Positions 49,023 to 56,764 of a stretch of DNA of 64,000 bases are shown here, one piece after another (position 1 is the first letter of the stretch; each line of letters opens with the position of its first letter). The position numbers were made by a program, and so were the translations under genes. A model generated the notes under the pieces. It ran no database searches. It saw only the letters and a list, made by a program, of their open reading frames with translations, and had not been told where the DNA came from. The DNA is from Alkalihalobacillus sp. TS-13 (lineage in GTDB: Bacteria; Bacillota; Bacilli; Bacillales; Fictibacillaceae): assembly GCF_019720915.1 (NCBI RefSeq), contig NZ_JAHKSI010000002.1, positions 310,001 to 374,000 on the forward strand, written 5' to 3'.

Positions 49023-49901
49023 TTAAGTTGTTACCTCCAACGTTTTTTCTCGAGTACCGATCCATTCTTTCAAAGCATTTAAATGCTTGGCGGCATCCTG
49101 ATACCCCTGGTCATAAAGTGCCGTCAGTTTGACTGGGTTTCTTTCGATCCGGCTCACTTTCAGTGGCTCAGTCGGACGGATGACATAGACATCACCAGCC
49201 TTTTCTTTCTCTTTTATATAAGTCATCGTTTCATTGTAGACCTGAAATCGTTTCTCCATTTTGTTGACGAGCCCTTCATATGTCGGATAGAACTTCCTAG
49301 TAAACCAGTTCATTCTTGATTGCTGTTTAATATAACCATCGTTCCGCGTAAGGATCAGTATATTCTTCTTGTTTCCGTCCAGTTCTGATTTTCGGATCGG
49401 AATCGGGTCCGATATCCCTCCATCCATCAAGCAGCGGTTCTCCATTTCAATGACCGGTGCCATGAATGGTAATGAGCTTGAAGCTCGCAGGATAGGCAAA
49501 ATTTGATCCATGTATTCCGATTTCTCAAAATAGACCGGTTCACCCGTCATGCAATCTGTCGTTCCGATGACGAATCGTTCCTTCGCCTCATGGAATTTGT
49601 CATAGTCGAACGGTACAAGCTTATTCGGGATTTCATCAAAAATCAGGTCCATACCGAATAACTGGCGTTTCTTCCATAAATTTTTCAATGAAATATATTC
49701 AGGATGCTTCGAAAAACCGATCGTAACCTTCTTATTACGCCCAAATTGTCGGGACAGATAAGAAGCAGCATTACAGGCACCGGCAGATACACCGATCACA
49801 TATGGAAGATAGAAATCCTGTTCCATAAAATATTCCAAGACACCAGCAGTATAAACACCGCGCATGCCTCCACCTTCTAACACAAGCCCTGTTTGGTCCA
49901 T
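49023..49901 (-). CDS. Patatin-like phospholipase family protein
   Basis: Ser-Asp dyad acyl hydrolase of 292 residues. The oxyanion loop LEGGGMRGVYTAG, nucleophile elbow GVSAGACNAASYLSRQ (GxSxG) and Asp in LMDGGISDPIPI are all present. It is the YjjU-type bacterial patatin. Cytoplasmic, no signal peptide. Substrate probably phospholipid or lysophospholipid. Confidence 0.9.
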   Translation of the reverse strand: MDQTGLVLEGGGMRGVYTAGVLEYFMEQDFYLPYVIGVSAGACNAASYLSRQFGRNKKVTIGFSKHPEYISLKNLWKKRQLFGMDLIFDEIPNKLVPFDYDKFHEAKERFVIGTTDCMTGEPVYFEKSEYMDQILPILRASSSLPFMAPVIEMENRCLMDGGISDPIPIRKSELDGNKKNILILTRNDGYIKQQSRMNWFTRKFYPTYEGLVNKMEKRFQVYNETMTYIKEKEKAGDVYVIRPTEPLKVSRIERNPVKLTALYDQGYQDAAKHLNALKEWIGTREKTLEVTT

Positions 49902-50011
49902 TTCAATTCAACACCCCTTGTACTACGTATCTCACTTTAGTTTATCAAAAATACAGAGCATTCCGCAGGGAAAATATGTATATCAGTATAAAATAGATGG
50001 AGACAAACGAA

Positions 50012-50076
50012 AAGCCAAACGGCTCACAACGTTCAACCCTTCAAGGTGCTGAATGTTTCTGAGTGTTTGGCTAAAA
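50012..50076 (-). terminator. Large hairpin downstream of the 64-residue membrane-protein gene
   Basis: Outer arms AGCCAAAC/GTTTGGCT, then CTCA/TGAG and an inner TTCAACCCTT/AAGGTGCTGAA hairpin. On the minus strand the stem ends in GGCTTTTCGTTTG, consistent with a terminator. Confidence 0.6.
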
Positions 50077-50093
50077 ATTCAATTTCCCATTGA

Positions 50094-50288
50094 TTATGTT
50101 GGCGGAGGTTCACTTCTCTCCCCGCCTGTATGACGGTGTTGTGTTTCATTCATTTTGGCTTGAGATGGCCGTTCCTGGTGTTCACGTGAGTTCAAATGGA
50201 GATCATCTTTCTTTTTATTCGTATACTCATAGTAGATGGCAACGATCAGGACAATTAAAAGCGGAATCAGAACCATCATCCACATCAC
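50094..50288 (-). CDS. Small membrane protein of 64 residues
   Basis: One transmembrane helix (WMMVLIPLLIVLIVAIYYEY) and a hydrophilic tail rich in His, Glu, Arg and Pro (REHQERPSQAKMNETQHRH). AAAGGAGGT precedes the ATG. Unknown function. Confidence 0.68.
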   Translation of the reverse strand: MMWMMVLIPLLIVLIVAIYYEYTNKKKDDLHLNSREHQERPSQAKMNETQHRHTGGERSEPPPT

Positions 50289-50425
50289 CCGACACCTCCT
50301 TTACACCTTTCATACCCGTTCCAGCAGGTTGATAACCCACAGATCGTTTTGTTTCGGAAAATCGTTTACACCATACAAATCCTTATGTAAAGTAGTAAAC
50401 AGATAACGTTAAAGGTGGTCAAAGA

Positions 50426-50722
50426 ATGGTTACAAAACAACTCGTTGCGGTTTTTTTAATTGGGGGCAGCTTGTTTCTGTTAGGAGCAGGATTTTGGTTA
50501 AAAAAATCCATATTCCTTATCAAACATTATGATGAAAGCTCGATCGAGGATAAAAAAGGATTGGCAAAGGCAGCTGGACTATATGTGATGACCATCGGAG
50601 TGATGATTTTCTTAGCGGCTCTATTAGCACAATTGATCGGGATCTATGCCTGGATCATCCTGGGTATTCTGATCTCACTATCTTCCGTATTTATGCTGCG
50701 TATCATGACCAAGTACGTATAA
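50426..50722 (+). CDS. DUF3784-like membrane protein
   Basis: 98 residues with three hydrophobic helices; the loop between the first two contains GLAKAAGLYVMTIGVMIFL, as in DUF3784 proteins. Unknown function. AAAGGTGG precedes the ATG. Confidence 0.72.
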   Translation: MVTKQLVAVFLIGGSLFLLGAGFWLKKSIFLIKHYDESSIEDKKGLAKAAGLYVMTIGVMIFLAALLAQLIGIYAWIILGILISLSSVFMLRIMTKYV

Positions 50723-50728
50723 ATGGAG

Positions 50729-50761
50729 AAACGATGACACTTTGCTGTTCATCGTTTTTTT
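50729..50761 (+). terminator. Terminator of the DUF3784-like gene
   Basis: Arms AACGATGA/TCATCGTT followed by seven Ts. Confidence 0.9.
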
Positions 50762-50827
50762 AGCATCTAATATGGTAATTTCTGTTATAATCAATAGAAG
50801 GAAATATACATTAGGAGGAGAAAATTG

Positions 50828-51004
50828 ATGACGCTTGCTTCAAGTATTTTTGGTCTACTCTATATTCTTTTCATAATCGGTCTATTCGGGTTATGTATTT
50901 ATGTGTTGATCACTTTCATCAAATTCATGAAACAAAAACAAGCAAGTGACTATGAGCTGAATGAAAAGCTTTCCCTCCTTATTGAGGAGATTCGATCAAA
51001 ATAG
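50828..51004 (+). CDS. Small membrane protein of 58 residues
   Basis: TTAGGAGGAG precedes an ATG at 50828. The product has one long transmembrane helix (SIFGLLYILFIIGLFGLCIY), then FIKFMKQKQ and a charged helical tail ELNEKLSLLIEEIRSK. The tail pattern resembles those of the products at 31219 and 34087. A promoter may lie in TTCTGTTATAATC (50779-50791), with TATAAT at 50784. Confidence 0.72.
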   Translation: MTLASSIFGLLYILFIIGLFGLCIYVLITFIKFMKQKQASDYELNEKLSLLIEEIRSK

Positions 51005-51030
51005 CCTAAACTACTCAGCTCAAATTACAA

Positions 51031-51170
51031 GGATGGAATGTAAGTCCGGTGTCTTGTAGGGAAAGTTGAATCAGCACAAGGAAAGATTCTAAGAATTCTC
51101 TGTGCAGCCAAGGTCCTGCCCAAGTTAGGACGGTTTTGGGAATTCCCAGCAAAACTTAAACCTTTCCAAA
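51031..51170 (+). ncRNA. Candidate structured RNA resembling HEARO (IscB/IsrB-type omega RNA) without an ORF
   Basis: No coding frame, but dense pairing: GGAAAG (51060-51065)/CTTTCC (51162-51167) closes a domain holding GCACA/TGTGC (51074-51105, with inner ATTC/GAAT), GTCCT/AGGAC (51113-51131) and TTTTG-GG-AATT-CC-CAGCAAAA (51134-51154). The 5' strand GGAATGTAAGTCC followed by GTAGGGAAAGTTGAATC recalls, from memory, the conserved part of HEARO RNAs upstream of iscB. No IscB or IsrB gene follows, so it would be an ORF-less copy. The family match is unverified. Confidence 0.45.
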
Positions 51171-51309
51171 ATGCTCAGTCCCTACTTCAAAATCGGTGTT
51201 TTAATCAGACTATGGGTGAAAACAGATTAATTAAGACATAATTGGATGATAATTATTCATAAAATGCAGAGGTAAATAAGGGAAAATGATAGGTCAACTC
51301 ATATGAAAT

Positions 51310-51436
51310 TCTGATTTATCTACAAAAAACAGATAGTAAATTACAAAAATTTGAAATTACCAACAAAAACGAGGATTTATCTCCAAAAATCCGAAATTAA
51401 CTACAAAAACAAGTTTTTATCAACAAAACACAAAAA
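51310..51436. repeat. Six-unit array with 20-21-bp period, ACAAAAA core
   Basis: The core ACAAAAA (one unit CCAAAAA) recurs at 51322, 51343, 51363, 51383, 51403 and 51423. Between cores lie variants of GATTTATCT or GAAATTA. Third and most degenerate of the phased arrays. Confidence 0.75.
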
Positions 51437-51446
51437 CATTCCTCTG

Positions 51447-51512
51447 ATTAAAGCCAAGCCTTAGCGGAGAATGAGCGATAGTTGCACTGACACTGAAGAA
51501 GTGCTTCAAGTA
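51447..51512. repeat. 80-90 bp AACTTGGC repeat element, copy 4, truncated
   Basis: Contains TTAAAGCCAAGCCTTAGCGG, GATAGTTGCACTGACACTG and AAGAAGTGCTTCAAGTAC; the left end is lost. Confidence 0.65.
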
Positions 51513-51513
51513 C

Positions 51514-51550
51514 GAAAAAACCTCCTCCGATTTCGGAAGAGGTTTTCTCT
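51514..51550. terminator. Strong hairpin terminator in the 51005-51777 gap
   Basis: AAAACCTC-CTCCG-ATTT-CGGAA-GAGGTTTT, followed by CTCTTAGGG and preceded by an A-run. It could terminate any transcript covering the candidate RNA and the repeats. The G-rich stretch 51552-51571 follows. Confidence 0.75.
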
Positions 51551-51726
51551 TAGGGTTTAGGGGTTAGGGGGATAAAAGGTTGTTAGTATAAGGATACCCC
51601 GTCCATAATTTTTTAAACTTAAAAAAACAAAAATTTTATAGTTTTTTTTGACTATTATTTAAAATAGATTCTAGTTCTTTCGTAACATTTATGTAATATT
51701 CGTAATAAACCTGAAACCTGTTCGCG

Positions 51727-51760
51727 GTTTATTCGTCTATATAGACAAATAAACTTTTTT
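51727..51760 (+). promoter_or_regulatory. Near-perfect 28-bp palindrome followed by a T-run, upstream of a microprotein
   Basis: GTTTATT-C-GTCTAT and ATAGAC-A-AATAAAC (51727-51754) pair at 13 of 14 positions, then TTTTTT. It ends about ten bases before the ribosome site of the 33-residue gene. It could be an operator for a dimeric repressor, or an RNA hairpin that terminates or attenuates. Confidence 0.6.
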
Positions 51761-51777
51761 AAAGGGGTAGATTACAT

Positions 51778-51879
51778 ATGAACACATTCATGGATCTTTT
51801 TCGTCCGTTACTTGCTGGAACTATCGCTGTCCTTGCTTTTATCTTTGTTGCCCTTTCATTCTGGAATCTTCTTTCGTAG
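51778..51879 (+). CDS. Hydrophobic microprotein of 33 residues
   Basis: AAAGGGGTAGATTACAT precedes an ATG at 51778. The product MNTFMDLFRPLLAGTIAVLA continues as a hydrophobic helix and ends SFWNLLS. It is a single-pass membrane peptide with no recognised family. The palindrome directly upstream suggests tight control. Toxin-like size and composition are compatible with a type I toxin, but no antisense RNA was identified. Confidence 0.58.
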   Translation: MNTFMDLFRPLLAGTIAVLAFIFVALSFWNLLS

Positions 51880-51893
51880 TAGACGGCCTATCG

Positions 51894-51948
51894 TTTGCCT
51901 GCGGAAAGGTAGTGAATTTCGCAAAAATCAACAATAAATATAACAAAC
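51894..51948. repeat. Right-end remnant of the GTTGATTTY element
   Basis: CCTGCGGAAAGGTAGTGAATT then AAAATCAACAATAAATATAAC matches the ends of longer copies. Confidence 0.6.
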
Positions 51949-52011
51949 CAAATGTAAAAAAGAAAGGATTGGACGTGGCTGTTGGTGGCCATCGTTCAAT
52001 CCTTTTCATGT

Positions 52012-53001
52012 TCAAATCGTGAATCCTATTTTTCCGAACTGTTTCGCGTCTTCCAATCTTTTGAACGCTTCGTGTGCCTCATCTAATGAAAATGTTCGAT
52101 CCATTACAGGTTTGATATTGTATTTTTTGATAAAAGAGAGCATTTCTTTGAATTCTTCATGGCTCCCCATGGTAGACCCTAATAAATTGTATTGGCCATA
52201 AAAGAAATTGCGGATGTTGATCGTTACCTCATCTCCAGCTGAAGCCCCAAATGTGACAACTGTGCCCCCCGGTTTCACTTGTTCAAGCGATTTCTGGAAC
52301 GTTGCAGCACCTACACTCTCAATCACCAGATCGGCTTTTTCACCTTTCATCGCTTCATCCCAGTTTGATTCACTGTCTATTGCGTGATCAGCCCCAAGTT
52401 TTAAAGCCTGGTTCCGTTTTTCTTCGCTTCTGGAAGTGACAGTGACTTTCGCCCCGACTGCTTTTGCATATTGTAAAATGAACGTGATGACGCCACTCCC
52501 GACTCCTGGGAGCAACAGATGGTCCCCTTCTTGAAGGTTTCCTCTGGTAAAGAGCGCTCGGTAAGCCGTTAAGGCAGCTAGCGGCAATACCCCCGCTTCT
52601 TCCCAGCTCAGATGTTCAGGCTTCGGCTCAACCTGATTTGCTGGCACTGCCACTTCTTCAGCAAACGTCCCATTCGAAGGATAGCCTAAAATGCCGAATC
52701 CCTCTGGCGGGGCTGGTGAATTTTTCTGCCAACCAAGGCCAGGGTTTATGACAACTTCATCTCCTACGGAAACGGCTGTCACACTAGAACCGGTTTCCGT
52801 TACGATTCCTGCTCCATCTGACCCGACAACAAAAGGTCCTTCATCTTCTCCATGTCGATGTAGGACGAACAGATCCCGATGGTTCAAGCCAGCAGCTTTC
52901 AACTGGACTTTCACTTCATCATCTTTTAAAACGGGAGACTCGAATGACTGTACATTCATACCTTCCATGCCTTTTGGATTCGTATGTACGATCGCTTTCA
53001 T
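52012..53001 (-). CDS. Medium-chain dehydrogenase/reductase, zinc-type alcohol dehydrogenase-like
   Basis: MDR-family oxidoreductase of 329 residues. MKAIVHTNPKG and the catalytic-domain LKAAGLNHRDLFVLHRHGED, VVGSDGAGIV and GDEVVINPGLGW segments precede the Rossmann domain LLLPGVGSGVITFILQYAKA. The zinc-ligand cysteine is replaced by Asn-His, and the structural-zinc cysteine cluster is missing, so it is of the quinone oxidoreductase type. The ATG at 53001 follows AAGGAGGAGG. Substrate unknown. Confidence 0.87.
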   Translation of the reverse strand: MKAIVHTNPKGMEGMNVQSFESPVLKDDEVKVQLKAAGLNHRDLFVLHRHGEDEGPFVVGSDGAGIVTETGSSVTAVSVGDEVVINPGLGWQKNSPAPPEGFGILGYPSNGTFAEEVAVPANQVEPKPEHLSWEEAGVLPLAALTAYRALFTRGNLQEGDHLLLPGVGSGVITFILQYAKAVGAKVTVTSRSEEKRNQALKLGADHAIDSESNWDEAMKGEKADLVIESVGAATFQKSLEQVKPGGTVVTFGASAGDEVTINIRNFFYGQYNLLGSTMGSHEEFKEMLSFIKKYNIKPVMDRTFSLDEAHEAFKRLEDAKQFGKIGFTI

Positions 53002-53118
53002 TCCATATCCTCCTCCTTTTTTCATTATTATTACACAATTCAACCGTGTTACACGAATAAGACGCTTCGGAATCTCTTCTCACATAATATGGTAACATGG
53101 TAAAAAGGAGGTTTTTCC

Positions 53119-53583
53119 ATGATTCGATTTCAACAGATGACAAATCAGGAGTTTCAAGCCTTTCGAGATCGTTCACTCAATGAGTATATTGAAAACATGA
53201 GGAAGAATTACGACATGCCGATTGAGAAGGCAACCGAAAATGCAACCAAACAATTCGATGAGTTATTAAAGGATGGCTTACATACGGAAAATCAATATCT
53301 CCTTCATGTCGTGGATGATCAGACAAATGAAAATGTCGGGGTGATCTGGTATAACTACAAGGAACAGGAGCGCCAGGTCTTTATCTATGAAATTTGGATG
53401 GATCCGGATAAGCGTGGTAAGGGTTATGGTACACAAACATTAGATGAACTGCATAATAAAGCGAAGGATTTAGGAGCGAATAAAGTCGGACTACACGTAT
53501 TCGGTCAAAATACCGGAGCTATTGCACTTTACAAAAAACTCGGTTATGAAGAAAACAGCATCGTCATGACAAAGAAATTATAA
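53119..53583 (+). CDS. GNAT acetyltransferase
   Basis: 154 residues, RimI-like. The acetyl-CoA loop is DPDKRGKGYGTQTLDEL, then KVGLHVFGQNTGAIALYKKLGYEE with the N-x-x-A-x-x-L-Y-x-K-x-G-F/Y motif. AAAAAGGAGG precedes the ATG. Divergent from the MDR gene. Substrate unknown. Confidence 0.88.
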   Translation: MIRFQQMTNQEFQAFRDRSLNEYIENMRKNYDMPIEKATENATKQFDELLKDGLHTENQYLLHVVDDQTNENVGVIWYNYKEQERQVFIYEIWMDPDKRGKGYGTQTLDELHNKAKDLGANKVGLHVFGQNTGAIALYKKLGYEENSIVMTKKL

Positions 53584-53663
53584 GAATATTGCGCAACCGC
53601 CATTTCTGAAAAGTATTCATGGTATAGTGGGTAGAGAATTACGTCATCAAAGGAGTTCTTTTC

Positions 53664-54782
53664 ATGATAAAAGAAACACATTCACCCAAAATCACACCGG
53701 AAAATGATCCGTGGGAGGCTTATCTGGATGTCACTGAACACGGGCAAATGGTGTTGAGCAATATTGAATTCACGACAACAACAATCTGCAACATGCGTTG
53801 TGAACATTGCGCAGTAGGCTATACATTACAGCCGAAAGACCCGGATGCACTTCCGGTCGATTTGATGATACGTCGGCTTGAAGAAATTTCTCACCTTCGT
53901 TCGATCAGTATTACGGGCGGCGAACCGATGCTCTCCATGAAATCCGTTAAAAACCATGTCGTTCCATTACTCCGTTATGCGCATGAAAGAGGCGTCAGGA
54001 CCCAGATCAATTCGAACCTCACCCTTGATTTGAAACGGTATGAACTGATTACACCTTATTTAGATGTACTACATATTTCTCATAACTATGGTTCAATTGA
54101 GGATTTTAGCGAAATTGGATTTGCAATGATGAAGAAAAAGCCTACTAATTCTCAACGGGAGCACTACTTCCATCGGATGGTGGAAAATGCGAAAGCTCTC
54201 ACAAGTGAAGGGGTGATTGTCTCTGCGGAAACAATGCTGAACAAACGGACTTTGCCCCATCTCGAAGCGATTCATGAACAGATCGTTGACATGGGCTGTC
54301 AGCGGCATGAAGTCCACCCTATGTACCCTAGTGATTTCGCGAGCGGTTTAGAGGCGGCGACGCTCCCTGAGATCCGTAAAGGCATCCATCGATTGCTGGA
54401 TTCTCGGGACCGTAACACGTGGATGCTGTTCGGAACCCTCCCTTTTTACGCGTGCAGTGATAAGGAAGAGGACTTGATTCTGTTGAACCGGTTATACAAC
54501 GAAAAGAATGTCACTGTCAGGAATGATCCCGATGGACGCTCCCGTCTGAATGTTAACATTTTCGACGGAAGTGTGATCGTCACTGATTTTGGTGACGCAC
54601 CTCCACTCGGAAATATTCAGGAGGATCGCTTACAAGATATCTATGCCCGATGGATGAAAAGCAGGTTGGCTCAAACCGTCAATTGCCACTGCCCAGCCGT
54701 CCAATGCCTCGGACCTAACATTCTTGTAAAAAACGCATATTATCCAGAAGAAGACTTCACTGTTAAAAAAGCGAATATATAA
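53664..54782 (+). CDS. yfkAB: Radical SAM protein YfkAB
   Basis: Radical SAM enzyme of 372 residues. TTTTICNMRCEHCAVGY binds the [4Fe-4S] cluster that cleaves S-adenosylmethionine, ITGGEPML is the GGE motif, and CHCPAVQCLGPN near the C-terminus is the additional CxCxxxxC motif that gives the family its name and probably binds a second cluster. The length and both motifs match YfkAB of Bacillus, which is one gene in most species. The reaction is unknown. AAAGGAG precedes the ATG. Confidence 0.92.
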   Translation: MIKETHSPKITPENDPWEAYLDVTEHGQMVLSNIEFTTTTICNMRCEHCAVGYTLQPKDPDALPVDLMIRRLEEISHLRSISITGGEPMLSMKSVKNHVVPLLRYAHERGVRTQINSNLTLDLKRYELITPYLDVLHISHNYGSIEDFSEIGFAMMKKKPTNSQREHYFHRMVENAKALTSEGVIVSAETMLNKRTLPHLEAIHEQIVDMGCQRHEVHPMYPSDFASGLEAATLPEIRKGIHRLLDSRDRNTWMLFGTLPFYACSDKEEDLILLNRLYNEKNVTVRNDPDGRSRLNVNIFDGSVIVTDFGDAPPLGNIQEDRLQDIYARWMKSRLAQTVNCHCPAVQCLGPNILVKNAYYPEEDFTVKKANI

Positions 54783-54816
54783 AAAACAGGGGCTGATCAC
54801 ATCAGCCCCTGTTTTT
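54781..54816. terminator. Bidirectional terminator between yfkAB and a GNAT gene
   Basis: Perfect arms AACAGGGGCTGAT/ATCAGCCCCTGTT with A- and T-runs on either side; overlaps the stop codon of the minus-strand gene. Confidence 0.9.
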
Positions 54817-55249
54817 ACAACTGTTTTTCCAATATGATTTTCGGGTCACCTTTCTCATCCGTAAACGTACCGATAACGTCAAATCCGTTTTTGATATTAA
54901 GAATCAGCATGCTCCGCCACTTGTTTTTTGTATGTGTCCGGATCGTCTTATACCCGTGCTTCCTACACCAGTCATGTTGACGGATGAGAAGTTCCTCGCC
55001 TACACCTTTACCTCTCTGATCAGGATGAACACCACCTAACCAGCTATAAAAATGGTTCGCCTTCCGTTCATACCCGATTTTATAACCGATCGGTGTTTCC
55101 TTATCATAGACCGCCAATATGCAGGGACGGTGCTTGGTCTGCAGTTCTTCAAGAAAGCCGTTTATCGAGCTGAACACCAGATTGTGTAACGCACATAATT
55201 GATCAAGTGTCCTTTCATCAGGCATACTTGTAAAAATCCGGATGTCCAT
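54815..55249 (-). CDS. GNAT acetyltransferase
   Basis: 144 residues. The acetyl-CoA loop is HPDQRGKGVGEELLIRQHDW and the following YKTIRTHTKNKWRSMLILNIKNGF is the second half of the fold. It begins three bases after the LD-carboxypeptidase stop, so the two are an operon. The ribosome site (GGAG) lies inside the upstream gene. Substrate unknown; a muropeptide-derived amino acid would be a guess from context. Confidence 0.86.
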   Translation of the reverse strand: MDIRIFTSMPDERTLDQLCALHNLVFSSINGFLEELQTKHRPCILAVYDKETPIGYKIGYERKANHFYSWLGGVHPDQRGKGVGEELLIRQHDWCRKHGYKTIRTHTKNKWRSMLILNIKNGFDVIGTFTDEKGDPKIILEKQL

Positions 55250-55252
55250 CGA

Positions 55253-56233
55253 TCAGTGCTCCAGTATTTCGATTTTGGACTCTTGGCCGTTTGCTAGGAT
55301 TCTAGCTTTCCCACCTATCGGGAAAATTGATGTAGGCTGAGTATGACCGAAGTTCACATTCGAAATAACTGGGATACCTTTCAATTCAGCTTTACGTTCG
55401 ATGATCAAACGCAGCGTTTCATCCGAAATATCAGATTGCGGCTGGAACCTGCCAATGACGAGAGCTTTGATCTTATCCGCATCAGGTAAGTGCAGCAATG
55501 ACTGCAAATCACGATCGAAAGTCAGGTCCTGAGTCAAGTAATCATCTTCAATGAAAAGAATTTTATCTTTTAAAGATGGCATATACTCCGTTCCCTGCAA
55601 AAGGTTCAACGTACAAAGGTTTCCGCCAATGATCGTCCCTTCCGCTTCACCCTCCTGCAGCACATCAAATGGACCTTGCTCATTGAATGTACGATTCTCC
55701 TGATCTCTGAACCATGGATCGTCACTCCAATAATCTGCTGGATAGAGTTCATACGGCTCTTCTGCAAATAAGCACTTTTTGAATAGATCTTCTGTGTACT
55801 CTAGACCTTTTTTCATACCGAATGTCGAAAAATGCGGACCTGAATAGGTGACCAGATCGGATTGTGTATAGATTGCCGTACCTAGTGCAGTGATATCCGA
55901 GTAACCACAAAGGATTTTCGGATTGTTATGGATCAAATCATAATCCAAATAACGGAGGATTTGGTTCACATTATAACCACCAAGGAATGTCAGGATCGCT
56001 TTCACGTTTGGATCTTGGAAAGCATCATGGAGATCCTTTACTCTTGATTGGATGCTGGATGAAGTGAATTCATCCGATTCATTGACATGTTGCCCTAATG
56101 TGACGCGCAGCCCCATTTCTTCTAATCTCTCAATGGAATGTCGTGCGTTTTCCTCTTGGTTGATACTCATGCTGGTAGAAGGGGCAACTACCCTTACCTC
56201 ATCACCAGCCTGTAGTTTGTTTGGAATTCTCAT
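55253..56233 (-). CDS. S66-family LD-carboxypeptidase/MccF-like peptidase
   Basis: Serine peptidase of 326 residues. The N-terminus GDEVRVVAPSTSM and the nucleophile elbow LCGYSDITAL (Ser in GYSD) are typical; the catalytic Glu and His of the Ser-Glu-His triad lie in the C-terminal half (the latter in SNVNFGHTQPTSIFPIG). The family includes murein LD-carboxypeptidase and MccF, which cleaves microcin C. Start at the ATG at 56233; the GTG at 56245 overlaps the GGGGA ribosome site. Confidence 0.9.
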   Translation of the reverse strand: MRIPNKLQAGDEVRVVAPSTSMSINQEENARHSIERLEEMGLRVTLGQHVNESDEFTSSSIQSRVKDLHDAFQDPNVKAILTFLGGYNVNQILRYLDYDLIHNNPKILCGYSDITALGTAIYTQSDLVTYSGPHFSTFGMKKGLEYTEDLFKKCLFAEEPYELYPADYWSDDPWFRDQENRTFNEQGPFDVLQEGEAEGTIIGGNLCTLNLLQGTEYMPSLKDKILFIEDDYLTQDLTFDRDLQSLLHLPDADKIKALVIGRFQPQSDISDETLRLIIERKAELKGIPVISNVNFGHTQPTSIFPIGGKARILANGQESKIEILEH

Positions 56234-56506
56234 AGACTCTCTCACTCCCCTAAACGTTTGTAATATTTTCCTATCATACCAGAATGGGAGAAAAAAGGAA
56301 GGGATTTTTCAAGGTTTTGTGAATCCGAGGATTAATCATTGGAACCATTTCTAAAAGAAGCCTTGTGATGACCGATAAATTCCCATCCTTTGTAATATTT
56401 GAACAGCCAAACCTAAGACGCTTGTTGAGCGTTTGTTTAACCCATAAGTGCTGTACAAAAAGAGAATTTATCAAGACTCCTTGATGAAGCAGTTTCATAA
56501 AGACCG

Positions 56507-56692
56507 TTAACGGACACAGGAGACCTTATTTTCCAAAACTCGTTAATTTTTTATAAAATAACGGACACCAGCGCTCTTATTTCGTTAAAAACTTAGCAAA
56601 TCAGCTCATTTGTTCATAGATAACGTCTCTGGTGTCCGCTAAATTCTAAAACACTTCATTTTTGTTACAGATAACGTCTCTGGTGTCCGTTA
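56507..56692. repeat. Four-unit inverted cluster of GCGGACACCA repeats, cluster C
   Basis: Right-pointing units GTTAACGGACACAGGAGAC (56506) and AATAACGGACACCAGCGCTC (56558); left-pointing units ATAACGTCTCTGGTGTCCG (56620, 56671). Same geometry as clusters A and B. The 56234-56506 part of the gap contains no gene or motif that I can support. Confidence 0.85.
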
Positions 56693-56714
56693 CGGCTTCA
56701 GCCCTTTTAACGGT

Positions 56715-56752
56715 AAAAAAGCCAGCCTTGAATTGTTTTCAAGACTGGCTTA
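56715..56752 (-). terminator. Terminator of the first inhA gene
   Basis: AAGCCAGCCTTGAA/TTCAAGACTGGCTT stem; on the minus strand followed by TTTTTT, 13 bases after the stop. Confidence 0.9.
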
Positions 56753-56764
56753 TCTTTGTAACCA

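Noticed and set aside
51552-51571. Telomere-like, G-rich AGGGTTTAGGGGTTAGGGGG as a G-quadruplex element
   Set aside because: Only three G-runs of three or more are present on this strand, with no fourth run near; the position after a terminator gives no functional support.
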